Shown: piece by piece, positions 44,471 to 55,700 of the stretch
How the letters are laid out: each line of letters starts with the position of its first letter
How positions within the stretch are numbered: the first letter of the stretch is position 1
From: Dryas octopetala
Lineage: Eukaryota > Streptophyta > Magnoliopsida > Rosales > Rosaceae
Assembly: GCA_963921425.1 (NCBI GenBank)
Contig: OY992832.1
Span: 5,766,001 to 5,830,000, forward strand
DNA: 64,000 nucleotides
Direction of reading: 5' to 3'
Translations under genes and position numbers: made by a program
The notes under the pieces: generated by a model
The model's input: only the letters and a program-made list of their open reading frames with translations
The model's database searches: none
Told to the model about the DNA's origin: nothing

Positions 44471-47265
44471 ATGGCTTTTTATAGTTTTAACTCCAATTCT
44501 TCATTTGGGTCTGATGACTCGAGCCTCTTCCACTCGTCCAAGCATGGTTCGAGTGGGTTTAGTGGGGTTTTGGGAAGTGGGTCTGCTCTGCCACACTCTC
44601 TGGTTTTGGATAGTGAGAAAGGTGAGCTTGTTAAGGCTCCAGCGAGAGTGGGAAAGAAAGGGGTGCCAGAGGCAAAAGCTTTGGCGGCTTTGAAGAACCA
44701 TAGCGAGGCTGAGAGGAGGAGAAGAGAGAGAATTAATGCACATCTCTCTACGCTTCGTGGTCTCGTGCCCTGCACTGAAAAGGTTATGTGAATTTCATGT
44801 AGGTTACTGTCAAATTATATTATTTAGTACCAATAAGTTACAATTTTGGTAGTTAATTAGCATAATTGGATTTGCTGGTTTGTTGTTATGGCTTGTTCAT
44901 TCTTAACTGATTATTTAATATTAGTCATTTGAGAACACTACTAGTAAGAAATTGATCTAACTTAAATTTGAAATTTTTGTCCAATAGTCAAAAAATCATT
45001 TTCCTGCTAGGGAAAGTAATAACTTTTGGTCTGAAATTTAGCCTATTTAGGTTCTTTGAATTTTTAGGCCCCTAAATGAGAAATTCAAAGAGAATTGTGC
45101 ATCTCAACTTAAGACTAGCTTCAAACAGCTATTTGGCTTACTTGAGCAAAGATTTCGTTTTTGTTTCCACAAAAATGGAAACATGGAAGCTTTTGTCTTA
45201 AATTTTTTTTTTTTTTTCGGTACAATGGGGGCCGAAAGCTTTTGGCTTAAATTGATATGACCATTTTCCTTCTTATTGTGGCAACCAAGGGGCTGATCAG
45301 AATGTGTAGCAAATTAAATGGAACAATAGACTTACAGGGAAGACCTGATAGTTATTTGCTTTTTACAGTCATGTTCTGTACCAAAAAGAAAATTATGGCA
45401 AATGCTATGAGAGGTTTCTGTTGAACAGTTATTGATTGCATAGATTCTGAGTTCTAGTGAAGCTTTTCTCTATCAGGAATCTTGTTCTAATATAATTTTA
45501 TGGATTCCATATACAATTTCTCCCCAAGAAGCTTAATGGTGATCAATATAAAATAGCTCTTTCATTGTGATGTGTTGTTATCTACTTATTTAAAGTTTCC
45601 TTTAGTGAGAAATATTGATTTATGAAATTATGTAAAGAGAAGAGTTCATTCATTATTTAATGCACTTCATTCGAATTAACAAAGAGTTTTTCATTGCATT
45701 ATTTGTGCCTTTGGAGAGTCAACTCTGTATCTGGAAGTTACAAAAGTCAACTCAAAGATGTGTTATAAAATTTAAAATTTGAAAGTGAAAAAGTTTGATT
45801 TATGAAGATCATAATTGTAATTGCATGCAGAACATCTTCCACAGTTGGGACTTGAAAAACTGTCTGTAAAACGAAATATGCAGTAAATGTCTGAGTGTAC
45901 TTAGAGAGGGAGTCTGGCTTTGCATTTTCAACTAAATTAAGCATACCTACAGCCATGTTAACTACTGTCATATGCAAGGGGTTAAAAAATGAAGAGGAAG
46001 AGAAAAAAGAAGGGACGATTTTAAACCTGTTAGGTACAGCACACTACACATTACAATTTTAAACCTATAATCGTACTGAGTCAAAGGCACCTAGAAAAAA
46101 TTATAATTAAGTAGGCTGAACACTGTTTCACACCAACTTCAATTTGCTTATTAATTTTAGAAGCCTGTGGTTGTTTAAGAGTAAGTATATATATATATGA
46201 GAATATGAGATGATTTGCTGTCAACGCTTACAGTCTGTAGCATGCCATATCTGTTTTGGGAAGTACTGATGATTATGACTGGATGATGGGGTATAGTGCT
46301 AGCTGTGTAGTAGATGCCATCACAAGGTCTACATTTGGACTATAATTTATGTCTTAAATGCGTCTTGCTCAACCATTCAATATCGTATCATATTTGGGGC
46401 GGTAAGCAAGAACATGTGTGTGGGAAAAAAATAACCACTAAATTGTCAAGTTTGCTTATTTTGTCATCTACCATGCCTTCTAAGTTGAAGTAAGTAGGAG
46501 GACTTGGCTCTGTATTTCATGGACTAAGACTATGCTATGATTGTACGATGGACTTATAAGCATGATTTGCTCATGTGATTAAATACCAAGTCTACTTATG
46601 TGAGCTAAGAAATATGTGGAAACTTATGTTGGAATTGTTTTTATGCCTGTGCTAAGACCAAGTTAATTGTGTTTCTGCTATTGTCAAAGAAGACATCTTG
46701 CTGATGTTGTTTCTACATATGTAAAAATAGCCAAGTGTTGATGGCAACTGTTTCAAGTTTTTAACCTTGACCCAATTGCTACTCATAGATGGACAAAGCC
46801 GCATTACTTGCTAAAGTTATCAGCGAAGTGAAAGAACTGAAGAAGGATGCCCTAGAATCCAGTAAGGGTGTTCTCATTCCAATTGATGCTGATGAAGTGA
46901 AAGTTGGACCCATTGACATTGGGGCAGGGGATGGAACCATATCTTTGAGGGCATCTGTCTGCTGTGAGTACCGATCTGAGCTTCTCTCTGACCTAAGAGA
47001 AACTCTTGATTCCCTTCACTTGAAAATTGTGAAGGCAGAAATGGCAACCTTGGGAAACCGAGTGAAAAATGTATTTGTTTTCACCAGCTGCAAAGACAAT
47101 GATGCTGATGCCGAGGCATGCCAACGTCTTTCAAGTTCTGTTCACCAGGCCCTGAGTTCTGTCCTTGACAAGGCTTCTGCCTCGCCGGAATACTCCCCAA
47201 GAACAACACTGCTGAGCAAAAGGCGAAGGGTCTCTTACTTCGATACCTCGAGCTCATCCTCATGA
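44471..47265 (+). CDS. bHLH transcription factor, AIG1/bHLH30-bHLH106 type
   Basis: Exons 44471-44782 and 46789-47265 give 262 aa; the 2006-bp intron starts GTTATG and ends ATAG. The basic region NHSEAERRRRERIN (about 76-89) has the His/Glu/Arg E-box contact residues (H77, E81, R85). Helix 1 runs to about 98, and the intron falls in the loop after TEK. Helix 2 is MDKAALLAKVISEVKELKKDA. A C-terminal ACT-like segment (about 158-240) follows, as in the Arabidopsis AIG1/bHLH30/106/107 group. It should act as a nuclear dimer binding E-boxes. The Ser-rich N-terminus is probably disordered. The alternative reading that ends VM in the intron is only the unspliced frame. Confidence 0.92.
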
Positions 47266-48526
47266 AACCATACTGTGTGTTTGTGTTGGTGGTGAAGAAG
47301 ATGTGCATATTGTATTCTAATACTGATTCTGTATTTGTTATCTTCAGGCTTGGATGTGTGGAAGATCAACTATCGGTGATATCTACATAATACATTTGTA
47401 CCATAAAACACCAAAAAAACTATATTGAGGAAAGACAAAGCTGCTTGTATGTATGTATTTTGTTGTGAATTCATGGAAAGCTTTAGACTACTAAATGCTT
47501 GATGGATATGTAGGATTCAGTTGAAGATTAAATAATGTCTTAGAATGTTAAGTTAGTACATAACAAAAATCTAGGGTACACATGCTTAATCTTTAGAGCC
47601 TTTATATAAAATGTAGCTTTGGATAAAACTATGATAATAGAAAAAAAAAAATAAAAGTATGAAAATTTATTCTGATTAGTTTGCATGTTGTGATGAAAGT
47701 TTTAATAATAAAAAAAAAAAGAGAAAAAATTTGGATGGTACCCAAAAGAAAATTTGGATGGGGTGGTGTGGAGAACGGGGACGGGAGGAGTGTCAATAAA
47801 GGAGACTAAGGAGTAGTTAATCAATTAATTAATTAATGTGTTGTTGGTGGACAATCAGTTGGAACTTGGAAGAGAAGTAGAATTTGTGCCGCACTCAAAT
47901 TCGTTTCCCCCTCTCTCTTAAATCTAAAAAAAAATTAAAAAATTAAAAGCCTAATGCAGTGGGGGGGTCCAAATGCTGAGTTGGCGAGAATTCATTAGCG
48001 GCCCCCTAGAGTACGTCGACAGTCGACGACATCGTTTGAGATTGGACTTGGAGGGGCCATTGTAAATGTGCTGCTATGCACAATACAAAAGGATTGAAAA
48101 GCAAACTCCTCAACTCTCAAGTCTCCATCTTAGAATGCACCTTTTAAGGCAGTTTTATCTGTTTGGCTTATGATTTGAGTTTCTGTATAATCATCCAAAG
48201 GAGAATGTTAGCTGTGGGAGCTAAAATCTCGCCCAGGATATATTGCAGTATTGCACCATGGATGGAGCTACACCAGAATCCGGTATCAATAAATTATACA
48301 TAATCAATATAACGATTATCAGACTCAATTTTGCAAATCTCAATTAGTAGGTCGGACATATGATCTTACATGCCATTTAACAAAATAACAAACCAACCTT
48401 GGACCACTTTTAACAGATACAAGTTTAACAACACAAATCTTCTAACAAAATCTGAACTTAAATGAAGATTATAAAATAAAGCTAGAAAAGCTGCTTAGAA
48501 ATAAGACTTCATGCTGCTGCAATATA
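47266..48526. other. Spacer after the bHLH gene
   Basis: It contains the 3' untranslated region of the bHLH gene and the duplicated segment described separately (47620-48010). The rest shows nothing recognisable. Confidence 0.4.
47620..48010. repeat. Duplicated segment, copy x (related to the ATG7 upstream region)
   Basis: Shares ctttggataaaa, gtatgaaaatttattctgattagttt, atttggatggggtgg, gagtagttaat, and ccaaatgctgagttggcgaga in the same order with 52225-52470. It is longer because of an insert at about 47850-47940. Confidence 0.8.
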
Positions 48527-48740
48527 TTACTGGCAGAGCTGCACAACTGCTGTCACAATCTGGGCTGGTTGAACAATAGTACATTCCTCCAATGTTCCAG
48601 CATATGGAGTTGGCACGTCCTGTGAGGACAAACATACAATTGGGGCTTCTAAATAATCATGGAAGTTCTCAGTGATAGGCGCTGCTGTCAAAACTAGCAC
48701 CAATTCCTCCACTGACATGCTCTCCAGGCCTAACCATATA
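48527..48740 (-). pseudogene. Decayed fragment of plastid pyruvate dehydrogenase E1-beta
   Basis: The C-terminal frame reads [45 protein letters not shown]-stop. This is the well-known end of the chloroplast E1-beta subunit, with the expected Trp after LEE changed to Cys. Just upstream, in another frame, YMVRPGEHV is joined directly to SGGIGASF. A long piece of the protein is therefore deleted and a frameshift separates the parts. No introns are present in the preserved part. The rest of the gene is missing. It is non-functional; a truncated processed copy is the simplest explanation. Confidence 0.85.
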
Positions 48741-49168
48741 TCGATCTCACCAAGACCAGCCCAAGTGCTTCCCGTGTTTTTCATTGGCAGCACTTCTAGG
48801 AGGAAGCACTTCCCATGTGCTTTTTCCAAAATAAAGCTGATGTGGTGTCATTTAAATCGTTGAATATTTTTGAACCGCCAGAATTTAAAGTCTGGTATGA
48901 GTCTGATAGAAGAAAGGCTGGTAGAGGATCAGGTCCGTCGAAGATAATAGCTTGCTAATGCGTTTTTTGATTTTCACGAAAGCAAACTAAATAAAAAAAA
49001 AAACCTTTTCTTAATCGGTTAATGATTCCTAATCCTTGTAGGCACAGATCTCCTCCTGAGTTATACGATAAATACACGGCCTGCATACATGCCTCTCACC
49101 ACTACAACTCTCAAATCAGTTGATATTGATACTGATTAACATTAGTTTGTTCATAAAATCAATTAAAT
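48741..49168. other. Spacer between the PDH fragment and the RING gene
   Basis: Probably the promoter of the RING gene; no clear TATA box was chosen. Confidence 0.35.
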
Positions 49169-50156
49169 ATGTCAACCCATCAGAGACAGAGACATTATTT
49201 TGTTGGCAGAGTCGATCAAGAAGACAGAATTCGACCCGACTACGCACAGCACTATCCGTCTGACTCCGACTTGGTTCCGGTAAGATTATCGCTCTCCAAG
49301 TACTTGATAAACGGGTGGTTTGATGCAGAAACTATTGATGACATCGACGATGATGCAATTCCAAGATCTGAAACTCACGAGCAGCTGCCAGAGCTAGTAA
49401 CCCAGAAAATCACTGCAGTCCATCTTTCTCGTTTCAAGCTGTTATCGAATCGAAGAGCAGCTACAGAGATCATGACTGGGATCCTCTCCAGCATGCGAGT
49501 CCCACAAGCTGCGCAGCCGGCTATTCTTGAAAAACTATTTCAGGTGGCTGAGGTGGCAGTCCCCTTCCGGCTCATTAGGGTGTTCATAGCTGACGTCACT
49601 TTATATATGCGATTATTGCGAGATTTTACGGGTACTACCCCTATTGTTGATCATGATAATGATGATATCATTGATAGGGTTCTAAGGGAATCCTTACAAA
49701 CATATAGGCCTAGACCTATTCCCGCAACTAGATCATCCATTCAAGGTTTGGAGAAAGTGAGGCTTAATAATATGTTACAATTGGCTGCTACGGGATACAC
49801 CACGTCGTTGTGCGTTATTTGTATGGAGGATTTTTTCGACTTTGACTTGGAAGCGCGTGGTGGTACTCTTCAACTATTACTAACTCGCTTGCCCTGCTCC
49901 CATATGTATCATGGAGATTGCATTGCTAGATGGCTAGAGATCTGTCACTTGTGTCCTTTGTGCCGGTATTCAATGCCAGTTGTGGAAATGGAGGCCCCAT
50001 CACTCCCAACCCCACCCTCACCCCAACTCTCACCCTCACCCGCACCCTCACTCCCAACCCCACTCTCACCCTCACCCTCACCCTCACCCCCACCACTCCC
50101 AACCCCACTCTCACCCTCACCCTCACCCCCACCACTCCCAACCCCACTCCAACTCT

Positions 50157-50192
<36 letters not shown>

Positions 50193-50243
50193 CAACCCCA
50201 CCCCCACCGTCACCGTCACCCCCACCACTCCCAACCCCACCCC

Positions 50244-50285
<42 letters not shown>

Positions 50286-50297
50286 CAACCCCACCCC

Positions 50298-50330
<33 letters not shown>

Positions 50331-50521
50331 CACCACCACTCCCAACCCCAATCCCACCCTCACCCTCACCCCCCACCCCCACCCCCACCCCACCCCCACC
50401 CCCACCATCACCCTCACTTTCACCCTCAGGGCCGCAGCTGCAGTGGCCTAAGTTGCTCATCGTGTCGGCGGGTGGCATAATAACTGCTGTGCTTCTATGC
50501 AGATTATTCAAGCAAACTTAA
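49169..50521 (+). CDS. RING-H2 finger protein with Pro/Ser-rich tail and C-terminal membrane anchor
   Basis: Single-exon frame of 450 aa starting at the first ATG. Residues 1-205 have no domain I recognise. The RING-H2 finger has C215, C218, C243, H245, H248, C251, C262 and C265 (CVIC..PCSHMYHGDC..CPLC). It has the C3H2C3 spacing expected of an E3 ubiquitin ligase, with a long gap between the second and third ligands. Residues about 276-425 are a repetitive Pro/Ser/Thr/Leu tail coded by CCCTCA-type hexamers. The end LLIVSAGGIITAVLLCRLF (about 429-447) is a likely tail anchor, leaving the RING on the cytosolic side. Function as a membrane-bound ubiquitin ligase is inferred; its target is unknown. 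Confidence 0.82.
50001..50425. repeat. Hexanucleotide (CCCTCA/CCCCCA/CTCCCA) array inside the RING gene
   Basis: About 70 imperfect units. The array leaves all three plus-strand frames open, and long minus-strand frames too. It is coding low-complexity DNA and does not match the plant telomere unit CCCTAAA. Confidence 0.95.
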
Positions 50522-51112
50522 CCCTTTCTCTCTCTTCTTCTCTTCTTTTATTTTTTTTATTTTTTTTTACTTTCCTTTTTGATTCGCCCAAGGTCCAAAC
50601 TCCAAAGCATGTCATGTCATGATTTTGATTCATGCCTTATTAAAAACAGGTTATTTTATTTAGGGAGGTTCACATGTACTCTTCCTATTTTTTTAAATAT
50701 TCATAATGTCATTTTATTAGTTTTATTTATAAATTTAGCCTTTTAATATATTTCTTCTATTCAAAATTTATTGGGAAATAGACACCACTAGCATGTTTGC
50801 ATGATCCGTTTATAAATTTAGCACCAAGACACCATTAGCATGTTTGCATGATCTGTTTACAAATTTAACACCCAATACTAATATATGCAAAAATAACATT
50901 TTTTAGACAGAAAAAATCTTAATTGCCCCTTCCTCTCTCCCCCAAACCACCACTATGTCATTTTCACACCCACAAAAATAAAATAAAAAAAGTAAAAAAT
51001 TAAAGCTAGAACATAAATTAAGGCACCGCACCGCCAACCGGCGGCTCCTCTTTTCGGCCAACCACCCCTAACCGCCACCCATCCTCTCTCTCTAAAGCCT
51101 ATATATAAAAGA
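50522..51112. other. Spacer after the RING gene
   Basis: Contains the 47-bp tandem duplication at 50781-50874 and no gene. Confidence 0.4.
50781..50874. repeat. 47-bp tandem duplication
   Basis: gacaccactagcatgtttgc..aaatttagcacc occurs twice head to tail with about six differences. Confidence 0.9.
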
Positions 51113-52220
51113 CTTAATTATCGATTTACCACCCAAAATTGTAACTCATTCCCACTTTACCATCTGAAAGATTTTTTGTCCCAGATTACCACCTGTAACT
51201 TACATTCGTGTCTCATTGTACCTTGTTCCGTCAACAATTCCGTTAAAAATGATGACCTGACAGTTAATGCTAACATGGCGCGCTAGATGTGCGCCACGCA
51301 TCACATCTTTGCTTTTATTTTCAGATTTTTATATTTTTATATTTTTATAAACTTTAAAAATTAATTAAAAATAGCTCCGAACTCAGAAAAATACACGAAA
51401 AATTCCTACAGACTCGTCTTGACTAGCACTAATTTACTATCAGGTTACATTACCAATTTGCCCTCTAAAAATTTCCAAAAAAAATTAGAAAGTCCAAAAT
51501 TAAAATAAATTTCCCTCTATTAAATAAATTCTAGAAAAAATTCTAGAATTTTCTTAAACTCTTAGACAAATTCTCAAAAATATTTTGAAAATTACCGAAA
51601 GCCTATTTCAGAGAATTATTTCGAGACTTTACAGAAATTCTATAATTTTTCTAGAATTTATTTTATAGGAAAATTTATTTTCCTCTAAGACCGAGAGGTC
51701 TTTTGGGTAACAAGTGTTCACGAGAAAGGTATTGTTAGTTTTTAGAAGACTAACGGTGTAGAACTTATATTTTTTGGAGTTCGGGAGATTATCTTATGAA
51801 TTTCCAAAGAGTCTAAAGTATTTTAATTTTCTAGAAATAAATTTGGACTTTCCAAATTTTCTGAAAATTTTTAGAGGAAAAATTGGCATTTTGACCCTAT
51901 AGTAAATTAATACTAGTCAAACAAGTCAATAAAAATTTTCCGTGTATTTTTCTAAGTTCATAACTATTTTTAATTAATTTTCAAAGTTTATAAAAATAGA
52001 AAAAAAAATTAGAAAAATACAAGAAAAGATGTGACACGTGGCACACATCCAGCGCGCCACGTCATCATTAACGGACATGTCATTATTTTTAACGGAATTG
52101 TTGACGGAACAAGGTAAAATAGGATACAGATGTAAGTTACAGGTAGTATTCTGAGACAAAAACTTTCAGGTGTCAAAGTGGGAATGAGTTACAGTTTTGA
52201 GTGGTAAATCGATAATTAAG
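51113..52220. mobile_element. Foldback DNA transposon (about 1.1 kb, arms about 380 bp)
   Basis: The left arm begins cttaattatcgatttaccac and the right end is its reverse complement (gtggtaaatcgataattaag). Similarity continues inwards through cattcccactttg, ttccgtcaacaattccgtta, the gcgcgcca region and attaattaaaaatag. The centre (about 51530-51840) codes for nothing. It is non-autonomous; long arms suggest a Mutator-like or foldback class. I saw no clear target duplication. Confidence 0.8.
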
Positions 52221-52224
52221 CATG

Positions 52225-52470
52225 ATCTTTGGATAAAAGTATGAAAATTTATTTTGATTAGTTTACAATTTTACAATTTGTGAACTTTAAAATTTTAAAT
52301 TAAAAAAAAAAAAGAAAAAAAAAAAAGAAAGAAATTTGGATGGGGTGGCGTGGAGAATGGAGATGACTGATGAGTGTCAGTAAATGAGTAGTTAATTGCT
52401 CAATTAAAAGCCCAATGCAGTGAGAGGCCCAAATGCTGAGTTGGCGAGATTTCATTAGTGGGCACCCCTA
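52225..52470. repeat. Duplicated segment, copy y (ATG7 upstream region)
   Basis: Partner of 47620-48010. It lies directly after the foldback element and just before the probable ATG7 leader, so it may belong to the ATG7 promoter. Confidence 0.8.
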
Positions 52471-52690
52471 AAACCGTATAGAAAAGGAGGGAAAGCAACC
52501 GTAGGGAGAGAAAAATCGACGGAGCAAGCGGCCACTCAATCGATCGGAGGTATCTTCTTCTCCAGTTCTCCTTGTTGAACTTGGTGTTATATTATATTTA
52601 TCGTTGAACTTGAACTCACAAGTCTCTGACTTTTACTTACTGGTTTACCGTTTAAATTATAAAGCTTGAGAAGAAAGAAAACGAAAAAAG

Positions 52691-52733
52691 GAAGAAGAAG
52701 AAGAAGAAGAAGAAGAAGAAGAAGAAGAAGAAG
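52691..52733 (+). repeat. (GAA)n microsatellite in the probable ATG7 5' leader
   Basis: About 14 GAA units, ending about 55 bases before the ATG. Confidence 0.9.
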
Positions 52734-52787
52734 GAGATTAGGAGAAGAAGAGGTCAAGTAAGTAGTTAATCGTAGTTGGAAATAATC

Positions 52788-55700
52788 ATGGAGGGGAAGA
52801 GTGGTAAATCCTTACTGCAATTCGCACCCTTTCAGAGCTCGGTGGACGAGGGTTTCTGGCACAGATTGTCTTCACTGAAGCTCAACAAGTTTGGCATCGA
52901 TGACTCACCCATCCCCATCACTGGTTCGCCCTTTTCCTTATTTTCTTTGTTAATTTTTTTTTTCTGTAATCAGATTATGGAATTTTGGGGGAAGAAATAG
53001 TAAATTTCAGCATTCTTAGATCAGGAATCGTATTCCTGAGATTTTATTTTATATTTTTATTAAAATTTATAGGAAATAGTGTCTGATTTTTTTTGTTTTA
53101 AATTTTTTCTGGTTGACTTATTATTGTCCGGCTTCGAGGAAAAAGTAAAAAACAGCAAAAAAATCAGATTTTTCTGACCAAAGCAAAAGTTTGAATTTTT
53201 TGTCATATACTGTAATGGCAAAGTTATAAAGTCATTGAAGAAAACTATATGGTTGTGTGAGGCTCAATTGGGTTTAAATTCCAATTAATTGAAAATTCAG
53301 GGTTTAATTCAGATATGAATGCGATACAAAGTTCTTAAAAGTATATGCTCTATTGTGAATTTATCTGTAAATTAAGTCCAATGGCTTCATGTAATCTGTG
53401 ACATGGACTGACCCTGTTCCAGGTTTCTATGCACCATGCTCACATTCGCAAGTATCAAATCATTTAACTCTTCTGGCCGAGTCTTTGCCTTCGGATTCAA
53501 GTGAAGAACCAGCAATAAGTCGAGGCAATAGGAACAGATGCTCCATTCCTGGCATCCTTTTCAACACCAATACGGTAGAAAGCTTTAATGCACTTGACAA
53601 ACAGGCCCTGATTAAGGCCGAAGCAAAAAAGGTATCCCATACAGATGGCTTTTGGGCTTTGGATGAATTTATTGCATCTGTGAACGATAGTAAATTGTAG
53701 CATTCAGTTGAAATATGTTGCAGATAGATGAATCTGATTGGCTAAACGTGAATGTAAGTGTAGCGTAATACATATGCTTTTTGTTTATAATCAGATTTGG
53801 GAGGACATTCATAATGGAAAAGCTTTGGAGGACAGTTCATTACTCTCGAGGTTCCTCCTTATCTCTTTTGCGGACCTGAAAAAATGGAGTTTTCATTACT
53901 GGTTTGCTTTCCCTGCTCTGGTGCTTGATCCTCCAGCAACCCTGGTCGATTTGAGGCCTGCTTCACAATGTTTTAGCTTGGAGGAGGTATGTAGGATATA
54001 GTTATTATTGGATACACAGTAGTAAGCTATTTAGATTTCACTTCTTATATAATGTAAAGACTATTGTTGTATCTTTTAGGCAGAATCTGTTTCAGCAGCA
54101 CTTAATGAGTGGCGCAATTCAAGCTTAACAGCAGGTATATATATGTCTCCTTTGCTATTTTGTTTATAGTCTGTATAAATATCTTTTTTATTTGTGCATA
54201 TGCTCAGATGTAAGGTTTTCATTTCAATGGATCTATGGCTTATAAAGACATCTATAGTTTATACATGATTAACGTTCCTCTTTCTAACCTAAGTCGTCTG
54301 ATTCAGATGTGCCATTCTTTTTGGTTGGAATTGATTCAAATTCACATGCTACCATTAAGCATATAAAGGATTGGGAAACCTACCAAAGTGCTGATGGTCA
54401 CAAGGTCTGCCTTCATAACTCTTGCATTTGAACTATAGCTAATCATTTAGGTGGTGGAAACTGGAATGAATTGTCTAAATATTAAATTTCTGGATTCAAC
54501 TTTCTTAAAGCTACTTTATATGCCATTTGCAGTTGCTCTTTGGCTTTTATGATCCATGCCATCTTCCAAACAATCCTGGTTGGCCTCTTCGCAACTTCCT
54601 TGCACTTATTTGCTCAAGATGGGATGTCAAGTCTGTTCACTTCTTATGCTATAGAGAGAATCGTGGTTTCGCAGATCTGGGATTGTCCCTTGTTGGTGAA
54701 GCCCTGGTTACAGTTCCACAAGGTAGAGCTGCAGAAATTGGGTAACAGCTCTGTTCTTATTAGGAGTCTTTCTTATACTGTTTGAATATGCTTACATACA
54801 TTGGTACTCTAACTTGGATTTTTGTATCTGTTTAGGGTGGAGAGATCATCATTATGTACCTAATGCTGTGGGGTGGGAACTTAGCAAAGGGAGAAAAGTA
54901 CCCAGGTGTATTAGCCTTGCTAAATCTATGGATCCAACTAGGTATGTTGTCTATTGGCTCTCTGTAGTCCATAATGTTATTATTCCATTGCTATTTTGGT
55001 GTCTTATGATAATTTTTACAGGTTGGCCATATCTGCTGCAGATTTGAATTTGAAACTAATGAGATGGCGTGCTTTGCCTTCTCTGAACTTAAACACCTTG
55101 TCTTCTCTCAAGTGTCTCCTCCTTGGAGCAGGTACACTTGGATGCCAGGTTGCTCGCATGCTTATGGTGAGTTCTCTGCTCCTTAAGTTACAAATAAAAT
55201 TCTGATTCTATCTATTCAATGAGTGAAGATTATGTATTTTACAGGCTTGGGGTGTCCGGAAAATCACGTTGGTTGACAATGGCAGGGTGGCTATGTCTAA
55301 TCCATTGAGGCAATCCCTCTATACATTAGATGACTGCCTAAATGGTGGTGAATTTAAAACCACAGCAGCAGTTAATAGCCTCAAGAAAATATTTCCAGCT
55401 GTGGTAATTAATTTGATCTGTTTGTCCTCTAAACATGGCTTGAACCAAAAACTTGATGATTTTCTTATATTTTCCATCCATCCCTTTGTCCTTTTATCAG
55501 GAAGCTGAGGGCGTTGTCATGGCTATACCAATGCCTGGACATCCTGTTCCTAGTCAAGAAGAGCAGAGTGTGCTTGATGATTGTAGACGCCTACATGATT
55601 TAATTGATTCTCACGATGCAGTTTTTTTGTTGACTGATACAAGAGAAAGTCGGTGGCTTCCATCTCTTCTTTGTGCCAATTCTAACAAGGTCTGTTGCTT

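Noticed and set aside
48527-48829. Intact 100-aa minus-strand gene
   Set aside because: The frame is a PDH E1-beta C-terminus joined by frameshift to an unrelated N-terminal reading; the true homology changes frame and has a deletion.
50001-50425. Telomere-like or satellite DNA
   Set aside because: The units are CCCTCA/CCCCCA, not CCCTAAA, and the array lies in frame inside a complete RING-H2 reading frame.
49926-50511. Long open frames on both strands across the repeat array
   Set aside because: They are by-products of the hexanucleotide repeat; only the frame with RING ligands and membrane anchor has protein features.
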